Of a stretch of 64,000 bases of DNA, positions 1-8,990 are shown one piece after another. The notes below the pieces were generated by a model. It searched no databases. It saw only the letters and a list, made by a program, of their open reading frames with translations, and was not told the origin of the DNA. Both the position numbers and the translations under genes were made by a program. The number at the start of each line of letters is the position of its first letter. Positions within the stretch are counted from its first letter, which is position 1. This DNA comes from Diphasiastrum complanatum (lineage: Eukaryota > Streptophyta > Lycopodiopsida > Lycopodiales > Lycopodiaceae), in contig CM055109.1 of assembly GCA_029204225.1 (NCBI GenBank), positions 48,632,599 to 48,696,598 on the forward strand. The letters run 5' to 3'.

Positions 1-1
1 G

Positions 2-94
2 TGTGGATCCTGTAATGAAAGACATAGAGCTCATACTTGTCCATATGATCGATTGTTTTTAAGAAAGAATGCAGAGAAAGCACTCAATACTTAG
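2..94 (+). pseudogene. Edge fragment with a CCHC-like zinc knuckle
   Basis: Frame 2 at the left edge reads a Cys/His cluster, CGSCNERHRAHTCP, which is a C-x2-C-x3-H-x4-C pattern close to the CCHC knuckles of retroelement Gag proteins and of some transposase-derived proteins. It is followed by a basic stretch and then a TAG at 92-94. The upstream part lies outside the window, so neither the start nor the family can be judged. It could be the tail of a Gag, of a FAR1/MULE-type protein, or chance. Confidence 0.25.
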
Positions 95-989
95 CCAAGC
101 GACAAGAGAAAACTTCAGCTGAAGAAGACAATGGTTCACATTTATATCTACGCATTTAGTTGTTAGTTGATTATCTTTGTCCGCAACATTCAGGTTGTAC
201 ATCTTCACATATGCTAATTTATCCGAGGGCTCTCATGGTGGGTATAATGAGGTGACAACAGATAACAATAGCAAAAAAATACTTGGTCTTCATGATTGCA
301 GTCAATATGTCAAGGAGAATAAATTGTCAACTAGTATTGGAAGCCCAATGACAATAATTTTATGATGAATTTGCATTTTAAATATTTTAGATATTAATTT
401 TGATTTGTGATTTGTGATTAATTTTTTTTTAAATGCAAATAGTTATGCATACATACCAATAGTTTTTACATACATACCAATTATTTTTATTTTTATTTTT
501 ATTTTTATTTTCATATGTATTTTCTTTGCAATCAAATGACGACATTCCACAAACTGTACAATATTTTATATTTTTTATAGTTTGATTTGTTAAATTATTC
601 CGTACATCATCTAATTCATTAATCTCATACCAGCTATTACAACATGGACAAAATTGTTTTTTATAATTAAGAAAAGTTCTTTATCTAGCTATTAATTGTT
701 TTTTTTCATTGTAATTAACTTTTTATTCGAATTATTTTATAACATAACTTAAGAAAGTGATTACATTTCTAACATACCTCCAAATATATTGTGTCTTTTG
801 TAATTAATGGGATAATTTTTTATTAATCTTTGAGGGTAGGTAGGTGTGCCCACCTGGTATTTGTTTAGATCTTTGTAATTAATGCCCTTGATCTCAAGAG
901 TTTTGGTGTTTCTCTCATGTTACTCAAGTGATAAGAAAATCCAATCAAATATATTCAAATCCATTTGAACTCTAAAGAAATAAAGTCAT
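95..989. other. AT-rich non-coding stretch
   Basis: No convincing gene is visible. The stretch has long A/T runs, a short TTTTTA-type repeat near 480-520 and two near-identical ACATACATACCAAT motifs near 450-480. The last ~110 bp, just before a degenerate TGGTAT at 990, may be the worn end of the 5' LTR of the copia element that follows, because both this stretch and the element's 3' LTR near 8988 end in AAGTCAT. That LTR reading is tentative. Confidence 0.4.
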
Positions 990-1078
990 TGGTATTTGTT
1001 GAGTCCAATAGGGTCCTGATTTTGGTGTGAGAATCAAATTTGTTGTGCTTTCATCTTGGTGACCAAAGCAAGGTCTAA

Positions 1079-1716
1079 TTTCCAATTGACTAGATTTTTG
1101 TGTGGTGTGATTCTAGAGTTTGTAGATCTTGCTAGTGTTTTGAATCTTGTTCAAATTAAGTTGTTTGGAGGTCACAAAGTCATTATTAGATTCCTTTCAC
1201 ACGTGTGTACTTTGTGTACAAGAAAATTTGAAGTTGGCATATGATTGTATGAAGCTCAAATTGATTCTGGTCAAGCTTTCTTTGTGAGAGTGTGAGGGTC
1301 AAGGGTGTCTAGAATAGGGAGCATTTCATATTTGAGTGTACAATCTTGGTTGAGATCTTGATGAATCTGTAGATGTCAATTTCTTCAAATTGTTCAAGCT
1401 AGTCAAGATTGGTGAAAATCTAGGACATAGTTTGTTGTCAAACCAATTAAATTTTAATTCAACTCTAAATGTTAGATTCTTTGGGACAGGGGTGATTGGG
1501 TCTTATTTTCATGTGTTTGAAGCAAATCTTACATGTCAAGTTTGTGTGATCTAGATGAGATCTATTTTTCACAATGACTAGATTTTGGGTGAAGATTGGT
1601 TCCAAGATTTGTGACCTAAATCTTTCTAAATTTTTGATGTGTTCAAATCTAGTCTGATGTGCCACAAAATCAATTTGTAGAATCATTTCACAATTGTGTA
1701 CTTTGTGTACAAGTAC
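1079..1716 (+). repeat. Diverged ~487-bp-period duplication in the B leader
   Basis: About 150 bp at 1079-1230 recurs in diverged form at 1566-1716. Both copies begin with a TGACTAGATTTT-like block and end with a GTGTACTTTGTGTACAAG block preceded by TTTCACA(C/A). The first copy carries the palindrome CACACGTGTG at 1198-1207; the second has CACAATTGTG. The duplication lies in the untranslated leader between the presumed primer binding site and gag. Confidence 0.55.
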
Positions 1717-2422
1717 TTTCTAATTATGGCATCAATAGGAGGCTACCTATTGGAGGCAAGTAAGAGATTCAATTGCTATTATTGTGGCAAGAAGGGGCAT
1801 GTTGCCTTGAAGTGCTACACGAAGGAAAGACATGAAAAAAAGAAAGAAAGAAGCCAAGGGAACTTTATAAGTGGATTGATAGTGGGGTGAGTTCACATAG
1901 CACAAGGCAAAGGGAGTATTTATATTCATTTTCATCATGTTCAAGCTCCAAGAAGTCTGTTCTTGTTGAAAATGGTGTTAAATGTGAGATTCATGGGATA
2001 TGAAGCATTCCTATTTGACTTGAGTCAAGAAGGAGAGCAAAATTTCAAAATGTATTGTATGTTCCTTCAATGTCTAGAAATTTGTTGAGTGTAAGCCAAT
2101 TGATTAAAAATGGATGTAATGTCAAGTTTGATGTCAATACTTGCTTTATCATAAAGAAATGAAATGTCATTGCCAAAGGATTAGAGATGGTAGGCTTTTC
2201 AAAATTGTTCTTTGTATGAGATATAATCACCATTTGGATGTGATGGAAGCCAAAGGAGAGCTTATTTCTCAAGAGGAGAGATTAGAGCATCCAAATCTCA
2301 AATCCATGGAGATTGGTTGTGATGTTAATGTCAAGAGTGTTGTTTCAAGTGTGGATGAAAGTGCCTCTAATGCTGTTGGTGTCAAGGATCTTGCAAGGCT
2401 CAAGGAAGAATCAAGTGAAGAA
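1696..2422 (+). pseudogene. Element B gag zinc knuckle and protease remnant
   Basis: A frame starting near 1696 encodes a perfect Gag CCHC knuckle, CYYCGKKGHVALKC, followed by a lysine-rich tail. After a frameshift near 1870 the reading changes to a copia protease with a WIDSGVSSH active-site block, in which the usual DSGAS/T is altered. Further on come the LYVPSMSRNLLSVSQL and NGCNVKFDVNTCFI blocks that end the protease region in copia polyproteins. Stops at about 2000 and 2160 and frame changes make it non-functional. The reading ends at 2422, where element A inserted. Confidence 0.8.
2418..2422. repeat. Target-site duplication AAGAA, left copy
   Basis: AAGAA immediately precedes the TG of the 5' LTR of element A and is repeated right after its 3' LTR at 7508-7512. 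Five bases is the usual copia/gypsy duplication length. Confidence 0.9.
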
Positions 2423-3243
2423 TGTGAGAAATTGGCAAAAATCTAGCTTGGTATTTTTATGAAAGAAGTTTGTAAGTGAATCTCACATGTGTGGAGGATG
2501 TTCCCACGTGTGGAGAATTGTGAATTAAATTAAAATGTTAGATATAGGGGTCTTATGTTTTTTGTATCAAGCATCTAGGTGTAGGATGTTGATAGGGTCA
2601 AATTTGGCATAGATGGCAAATTATCCATTTCCAATGGTAATGCCACTATTGAGTCAAAATAGAGTAGGAGGCCAAACTTGAGCCAATTAGAGTGTAGACA
2701 AGTGTAATGCTTTTGTTTGATGAAGTTTAAGAGGCCCAATAGGATTTAGAGGTGGAACCTTGAGGGGTCCAATAGAAGTTGAGGTTTGCTTGAAAATGGT
2801 CCAATAGAATTTAGAGGTGAATGGATCAATGGTCCAATAGGATTAAGAGGTGGCAAAAGTGTGGTCCAATCATAGTTAAGCATAGTGGTAGCTCGTGGAT
2901 CTACTAGTATCATTGTACTTCTCATTTGGATCTAATTGATTTTGAGATTGAGTGGATTTTGTGAGTAATTGGTTTTCTAGCTTTCTCTCTCTACTCGAGA
3001 GCTCATGATGATTTTCTCTCTCTACCCGAGGAGAGCAGCTTGTTTTTACTTAGATTATTTTTGGAACACTTCCCACACGTGTGAGTGAGAGTTGGAAGTG
3101 ATTGAATGCATGTAGTAGTGTGTTTTTGCCATAGAATCAAAGATAGATCTTGAATCTCAATCTAGTCTTGATCTTGGTGCATCTACACAACTTAGGAGAT
3201 CACAAGTACATATCGTGGATAGTCCACACGTGTGAAATCAACA
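2423..3243 (+). repeat. 5' LTR of element A
   Basis: It begins TGTGAGAAATTGGC and ends GAAATCAACA directly before the primer binding site. The sequence is repeated at 6689-7507. It contains a phased CCAAT array at 2736-2870, a 1.5-copy CTCTCTCTAC...GATGATTTT minisatellite near 2985-3030, and CACACGTGTG palindromes at 3074-3083 and 3225-3234, the latter nine bases from the LTR end. Confidence 0.95.
2736..2870 (+). promoter_or_regulatory. Phased CCAAT-box array in the LTR
   Basis: CCAAT occurs at 2736, 2769, 2801, 2834 and 2866, always on the plus strand, with 32-33 bp between starts. Each sits in a degenerate unit reading roughly GGTCCAATAGRATTTAGAGGTG. The array recurs in the 3' LTR (7002, 7033, 7065, 7098, with the fifth mutated) and in the D LTR (21054, 21087, 21119, 21152, 21183). 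CCAAT is the NF-Y recognition core; function here is inferred. Confidence 0.65.
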
Positions 3244-3255
3244 TGGTATCAGATC
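3244..3255 (+). promoter_or_regulatory. Primer binding site of element A (initiator-Met tRNA type)
   Basis: TGGTATCAGATC directly follows the CA of the 5' LTR. It matches the common plant primer site TGGTATCAGAGC except near its end, and would pair with the 3' end of initiator methionine tRNA. Confidence 0.9.
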
Positions 3256-4000
3256 CTACCTAAGGTTACCATGCATTTTGATCCATTTGAGTGAAAACTA
3301 TTCATCAATCTTGAGCTAGAAATTGTCAAGATCCATTTTCCTAGTTATCTTGTGCAATTTTGGATCAAAAGAGATCAATAGGGCATTGATTGGATCTGAC
3401 CTGGTACAGTACGGAATCAGATGCTCAGACACGTGTGAGGAACATCCAATTTCAGTTTGGGAGTTTTCTTTCATATTTGATCCAAAAGTCTTGCTTGATA
3501 GCTTGTTTTGAAGCTATTTTTGTCTCGTTTCTGATGCAATCAGTTTCATTCCATTTGGTTGAGCCAATCAAAAGTTATAAGCTTTTGAAGAGGGTTAGGT
3601 AGGGCACCTAGACCTGGGTGGACACATTTGGTTTGGTCAAGAGATTGCTTGTTTGATCCAAAATCACAGTTGAATGCTTACCAATCTCATCTATATGTGA
3701 TCTAGGCACTATTTTGAGATCTTAGCCATTTTGTTTTATGCAATATCATTGTATTTGAGTCAAACCTGGTTTCTTAGTGTATTTCACACGTGCTAAGAGT
3801 GTTTGATCCTAAGTTTGCCCATATTCCATCATTTGATGTGAAGTAGATCTAGTTTTGGAGAGATTGAGATAGCTAGTGAGAATCATCTCACAGTTTGTTG
3901 CAAGATCTTGCATAGGAGATGGTAGCACACCATTATTGGATCCTATAGTGAGAGAGAAGCAACATATTTTGTTCATCACTTTTATTTATCTCCACTTTAC
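3256..4000 (+). other. Untranslated leader of element A
   Basis: About 750 bp between the primer site and gag contains no sustained coding frame. It carries further ACACGTGTG and CACACGTG motifs near 3428 and 3786. No structured RNA could be recognised by eye. Confidence 0.6.
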
Positions 4001-4019
4001 ATGACTTCAATGAGTTCAT

Positions 4020-6179
4020 ACTTGTTGCAACAAGTGAGAGATTGTCTACTTCCAATTATTCAATATGGAAGTTGAGGATGGAGTCCATCTTGATACTCCA
4101 AGATGTGATGGACATTGTACTTGGGATTGAGGAGGAGCCTCAAGTCCTTCAAGAAGTACAAAAATACAAGAAGAGAGCTAGGATGGCACTAAGATGAATG
4201 TCTCTAATGAGATATTGAGGGAGATTGGTGATTGTTCTACATCCAAGGAAGCTTGGGATTGTCTCAAGTCCATCTATGAGGCTAAGAACACCTCTAGGCT
4301 CCTCACTTTTAGACATCAAATCTTCCAAAGTAGTCAAAAGAGTGATGAGAGTGCATCTAATTATGTTTTGAGAGTCAAGGATATTCATAGGGAGCTTGAA
4401 TGTAATGGTGACTCAATCAATCAAAGTGAGCTAGTCCAAGTCATTCTCAATGGCTTGAGAGATGAATATGACAACCTTGTCCAATCCTATGCCATTAAGG
4501 AGGAGCTACCAAGTTTGGAGGCCCTTAAAAGTGTGCTTATTTCTGAAGAATCAAGACAAGAGTACAAACTCTTGAGGATGGACAAGCTATCACTCAATCA
4601 TGATGATGACAAAGTTCTATTTGCCAAGCACAAAGAGAGGAGTAAGAAGCAACACCATCACTTCTCTAATGACAAAGCTAGAGACCAAGATGGAGAGGAG
4701 GAGGATACCTCTCATGCTTCTAATTCAAATCTCAAGAAGAAGAAGATCAAATGCTTTTATTGTGGCAAGAAAGGCCATTATGCCACCAATTGCTCCAAGA
4801 AGAAGAATCAACTCAATCAAGCCAACATCACCAATGAGAAAGAAGACTATATTGCAAGTGATGGAGAAGGCTCTCTTATGGCATCAAGCTTCTCCTCTTC
4901 CACCTTCAACAAGGATGACTCATGGTATATTGATAGTGGAGCATCTTCACATATGTGTGGCTCCAAGCACTCTTTTTCATCTATTATGCCTTATGATGGA
5001 GTCAAGAAGACCATATACATTGCAAGTAAGCAAGAGTGCAATATTGAAGGAGTAGGGATTATTCCCTTGAAGCTTGCATCTTTTAAAGATCTCTTTCTCA
5101 ACAATGTTCTTTTGGTCCCAAAGCTTACAAAGAACATCTTAAGTGTTGGCCAACTTCTTGATAGTGGCTTTGATGTCAATTTCAATATTGACAATTGTGT
5201 GATCAAGAAGGATGGTGAGATCCTTGCATGTGGATCAAGATTTGAAGGCATCTACAAATTGGATCCAAGAGAGAGTGCAAACTCTCTTGATGTTTCTTAT
5301 ATGTCCAATATTTCAAAGGAGGATGATCACACAAGATGCACATATCTTTTCTCTTCAAGTATTATGGTGTATGATTATTCCTTATTATTTAAAGCATATG
5401 TTGAGAAGCAATTCTCATTGAAGATCAAATCTTTGAGGAGTATTGGAGCTCTTGAAGGAATAGCACCATATGAAGGTTTATTCAAGATGAAGCCTAAGGT
5501 TGATCACCTTAGTGAACTTGGTAGTGCTTGCTTTGCACATATTCCCTTGGAAACAAGGAGGAAGGATGATCCAAGCTCATGGATCATGATTGGATACTCA
5601 TCCATCAAGGAGGCCTTTAGTGTCTTTGCACTCTCTATTTCAAAAGCGATTGTGAATAGAGATGTCATATTGCATGAAGATTCAATCTTGGAAGTGGCCA
5701 AGATCAAGGCTTCTCAAGAAGCATCACAAGTTATCTCTTTTGAAGGTATTCAAGTTATGATGGGGCCGAGGTGTGAGGAGGAGTCTCTTCTTCATATGAT
5801 TTCAAGAAGATCTTCAAGATGCATGGCCGAGTCTTTATGGCTCACCTTACATGGAAAAGAGGGGCATCTTTCATGTTGTATCTACTACAACACATTCATA
5901 TATGCTTCTCTTCCTTTGCTTGATATGCTATCTTGCTTCATTGAATTTTTTGGATCTCAAAGTTCAAGAAAAGCTATACTAGTTTTGTATGATGCTTATG
6001 GTATGGACATGTTTCTTGTCATTATTGACTTAGATATGTTTCCAATACTTTTTGAAAGCAAATATTGTATTGTCAAAAGTATGCTCTTGGTTCTAGTAAG
6101 AACAAGATTGAGCTTGGTACTCACTTTTTTGAAAATCATGTTTTCACATGTTTTGAGGCAAATTGTAAACTCCTCTTGA
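4020..6179 (+). CDS. Gag-protease polyprotein with collapsed integrase (element A)
   Basis: The open frame runs from ATG 4194 to 6179 (661 residues). Gag N-terminal sequence (SNYSIWKLRMESI) lies upstream at about 4048-4190 in another frame, so one frameshift separates it. The frame contains Gag UBN2-like sequence (residues ~1-150), an intact CCHC knuckle CFYCGKKGHYATNC (~187-200) and a protease with IDSGASSHM (~245). Homology to D then jumps from the protease end, across a lost pre-integrase HHCC domain and lost catalytic core, to FKAYVEKQFS (~400), PKVDHL (~434) and the integrase C-terminal region. The deletions keep frame. From ~5835 the frame enters the foreign module and stops being copia-like. 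Gag capsid and processing roles are plausible; integration is not. Confidence 0.8.
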
Positions 6180-6679
6180 GATTAAGTGAAGCATCCAAAG
6201 TGGACACTTACATCCTTGAGAGAGTAACTAGCCTAAAAAAGATCAAGATAGTCTTTGATATCAAGATTAGATCCATCATGGATATAGTTCATTGTATGTG
6301 GACTAGTCAAGCTAAAAAGCATAATCTTGATAACCATCATTGTTTCACATCTTATGATCTTGATCTCCATGATCCTTATGAGGCTTGGAAGCCTCAAATT
6401 TCTCTATTTATGGTGCATCCATCATGCAAGTGGAACTTTCAAAGCAAAGATCATCATCAAGCATGGAGGAAGCCCATGATCATAGTGGCATATTGGTGGA
6501 GCACTCTTCAAAGGCATTGGCAAGAGATCTCTACCAAAGAGATCTTATCATGGATATGGTGAGGGTGCTGCTATGATGGATCCCTTTGCTGATCTTCACT
6601 TCTTATGCATACCAAAGGATCCACTCAAAAAGATTTACAAACTTCTCAAGTGATCTAGTAACTTTCCAAGCTATTTTTT
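5840..6679 (+). CDS. Unknown 3' module replacing RT/RNase H in element A
   Basis: Homology with D pol ends near 5835. From there to the purine tract the sequence matches the 3' part of B at 7590-8365 instead. The best protein reading is an ORF at 6065-6562 plus its upstream continuation in the frame ending at 6179, with one apparent frameshift near 6063. Shared blocks with B include SCF...SQ...YDA, ALG(S/F), C-EA-CK, R-SE-S--DTYI and MEE. Hydrophobic stretches lie near 5900-6060. The last ~100 bp retains an RNase H tail-like PKDPL block. I do not recognise the family; a captured gene, an envelope-like ORF and chance retention are all possible. Confidence 0.55.
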
Positions 6680-6688
6680 GAGGAGGAG
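6680..6688 (+). promoter_or_regulatory. Polypurine tract of element A
   Basis: GAGGAGGAG sits directly before the TG of the 3' LTR, the place where plus-strand DNA synthesis is primed. The same tract precedes the B LTR at 8366. Confidence 0.9.
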
Positions 6689-7507
6689 TGTGAGAAATTG
6701 GCAAAAATCTAGCTTGGTATTTTTAGGAAAGAAGTTTGTAAGTGAATCTCCATGTGTGGAGGATGTTCCCACGTGTGAAGAATTGTGAACTAAATTAAAA
6801 ATGCTAGATATAGGGGTCTTATGTTTTTTATATCAAGCATCTAGGTGTAGGATGTTGATAGGGTCAAATTTGGCATAGATGGCAAATTATCCATTTCCAA
6901 TTGTAATGCCACTATTGAGTCAAAATAGAGTAGGAGGCCAAACTCGAGCCAATTAGAGTGTAGACAAGTGTAATGCTTTTGTTTGATGAAGTTTAAGAGG
7001 CCCAATAGGATTTAGAGGTGGAACCGAGAGGTCCAATAGAAGTTGAGGTTTGCTTGAAAATGGTCCAATAGAATTTAGAGGTGAATGGATCAATGGTCCA
7101 ATAGGATTAAGAGGTGGCAAAAGTGTGGTACAATCATAGTTACGCATAGTGGTAGCTCGTGGATCTACTAGTATCATTGTACTTCTCATTTGGATCTAAT
7201 TGATTTTGAGATTGAGTGGATTTTGTGAGTAACTGGTTTTCTAGCTTTCTCTCTCTACCCGAGAGCTCATGATGATTTTCTCTCTCTACCTTAGGAGAGC
7301 AGCTTGTTTTTACTTAGATTATTTTTGGAACACTTCCCACACGTGTGAGTGAGAGTTGGAAGTGATTGAATGCATGTAGTAGTGTGTTTTTGCCATAGAA
7401 TCAAAGATAGATCTTGAATCTCAATCTAGTCTTGATCTTGGTGCATCTACACACCTTAGGAGATCACAAGCACATGTTGTGGACAGTCCACACGTGTGAA
7501 ATCAACA
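6689..7507 (+). repeat. 3' LTR of element A
   Basis: It is colinear with 2423-3243, with about 20-25 differences by eye including small indels. It carries CACACGTGTG at 7338-7347 and 7489-7498 and four of the five phased CCAAT boxes. AAGAA follows at 7508-7512. Confidence 0.95.
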
Positions 7508-7512
7508 AAGAA
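7508..7512. repeat. Target-site duplication AAGAA, right copy
   Basis: It is identical to 2418-2422 and marks where element B resumes. Confidence 0.9.
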
Positions 7513-7608
7513 GAAGATGTAGAGCATCAATCTCTACAAGCAAGCACACCAAGGGGATCGTCAAGATCCTAAGGAGGAGCCATAAAGGATTGTTTGCATT
7601 AGAAATAT

Positions 7609-8100
7609 ATGCAAATGGAAGACACTATCTTATCCTCTTGTAACATGATAAATGAACCAAGTTGCTTTGATGTTGTGCCTAAATCTCAAAATAGACTTGA
7701 GATAATTCCCCACGACTATGATGCTTTGGTGAGATACAAAAATGTGATGATTTGTGAGTCTCTATTTGATAGCATTCCATTAGATCATATGTGGAATGTC
7801 TATCTTCTTGCTCTCGGATTTCATGCAAGCAGGATTGGACAATTCATCCATTTGTTGGATGATGATATTATTTCATGTTGTGAGGCATTTTGTAAATTCA
7901 TTATAAGAATAAGTGAATCATCTTCAAAAGACACTTATATCCATAATGATTTATTTAGCCTCATTAGATTTGAGATTTGCATGGAATCCAAGCATAAAGA
8001 TATGATACAAAATCTTTGTTATTTTAGCTTGCATAGTCCTACCAATCTTGATATGTCTAATTCTCAAGATCTTGATAACATAATGTTGGATCTTTTTTAA
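7609..8100 (+). CDS. Unknown 163-residue ORF of element B (homologous to the A module)
   Basis: This is an uninterrupted ORF from ATG to TAA. It aligns by eye with the module of element A over most of its length: SCF and SQ near residues 18-27, YDA near 37, LALGF near 67, SCCEAFCK near 90-97, and R-SESSSKDTYI near 100-112. Cysteine pairs (CC-EAFC versus CF-EANC) and the DTYI block are the most conserved points. No signal peptide is evident. It lies where RT/RNase H would be in a copia element and is followed by a short RNase H tail-like piece (FLTKSMPKDPLEKLF near 8260-8310). Function is unknown; the frame stayed open although the neighbouring gag-pro region is broken. Confidence 0.55.
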   Translation: MQMEDTILSSCNMINEPSCFDVVPKSQNRLEIIPHDYDALVRYKNVMICESLFDSIPLDHMWNVYLLALGFHASRIGQFIHLLDDDIISCCEAFCKFIIRISESSSKDTYIHNDLFSLIRFEICMESKHKDMIQNLCYFSLHSPTNLDMSNSQDLDNIMLDLF

Positions 8101-8355
8101 CCTTATGAATCAAGGTGGAGTGTTGATTTCCTCATAGAGTTGCAGCTATTTTCAAGGAGGAGGAGCTTTGGAATCAATCATATTCTACAAGGATGGAAGA
8201 AATTAATGGCACAAGTGCTCATATGGTGATCTTGCTACAATCTTAGGTTTATTGGCTGGTTTTCTCACCAAATCCATGCCAAAGGATCCACTTGAGAAGC
8301 TATTTTTATCTACATAAGTTTTGGACAGAACTAGCATACATGTCAAGCTTTATTT

Positions 8356-8365
8356 TGAGGAGGAG
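8356..8365 (+). promoter_or_regulatory. Polypurine tract of element B
   Basis: TGAGGAGGAG directly precedes the TGTGAAG that opens the B 3' LTR, as in element A. Confidence 0.8.
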
Positions 8366-8990
8366 TGTGAAGATTATGCAAAATCTAGCTTGATTATTAT
8401 TTTCATGTACAAATATAAATCACACAACATGGGCATAGTAGGCCTATTTGCATTAGCTAATTCATGTCATAAAATAGCTTGTTTTACAAAGCAATGTGAA
8501 AGTAGGCAAAAGCTAGTCAAATAGAATCATGCCAAGTGTCATCATGAGGTTGGGCCTCAATCTCCTCATGACTTGTACAAATCAAAATGCATGGTTAGGG
8601 AATTAGACATTCATGTCGATTCCTATTTGGTGCTAACACATTTCCTAGATTGTAGGAGAGCAAAATTGAAAGTGGTGCATCATAAGCTAAAATCCTCATC
8701 ACATTGGCCAGTGAGATCCAATCAAATTGAGAGGTGCAAATCATAGATCCAATCATTTTTAGACGTCATGACATGTCTAATTGAATATATGGACATGGAC
8801 TCTCATTATACTTTAAAATCTTTTTGAGAGATAATCAAGTTTGGCTTGGAAACTCTTTGTACTTTCTCTCAACCCAAGAGCTAGATGTTGGTTTCACTCT
8901 TCCATAATGAAATTTACTTAGTTTTTTCAAGGATATGCATCAAACTTGTTTGAATTTGGTTGATGATTACATCAATGAGATAAAAAGTCA
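8366..8990 (+). repeat. 3' LTR of element B
   Basis: It begins TGTGAAGATTATGCAAAATCTAGCTTG, related to the first ~30 bp of the A LTR and then divergent. The right end is placed near an AAGTCAT at about 8990 because a similar AAAGTCAT precedes the degenerate primer site at 990. The end is approximate. Confidence 0.6.

Larger units (their letters stand above)
2423..7507 (+). mobile_element. Element A: complete non-autonomous copia LTR retrotransposon
   Basis: The element has two LTRs of about 820 bp (2423-3243 and 6689-7507, TG...CA), a primer binding site at 3244, a purine tract at 6680-6688 and a 5-bp target-site duplication. The interior encodes Gag and protease in a long open frame, then a collapsed integrase, and then an unrelated module where RT and RNase H should be. 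By eye the two LTRs differ at roughly 20-25 positions over ~820 bp (about 3%), so the insertion is much younger than its host B. LTR and gag-pro-int sequence are closest to element D in this window. Without RT it could only have moved with enzymes supplied by another element. Confidence 0.9.
990..8990 (+). mobile_element. Copia-type element B, host of a nested insertion
   Basis: This is an old Ty1/copia element interrupted by element A at 2423-7507. Its left part has a leader, a gag zinc knuckle and protease remnants. Its right part, resuming at 7508, has a 163-residue ORF, a scrap of RNase H tail, a purine tract and a 3' LTR from 8366. The same AAGAA pentamer lies at 2418-2422 and 7508-7512, so the two halves were once contiguous. 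No RT or integrase core is seen in either half, so B looks non-autonomous like A. The 5' LTR is not clearly recognisable; the right end near 8990 is approximate. Confidence 0.7.

Noticed and set aside
177-365. 62-residue open frame near the left edge
   Set aside because: No motif, AT-rich context, no supporting neighbours.
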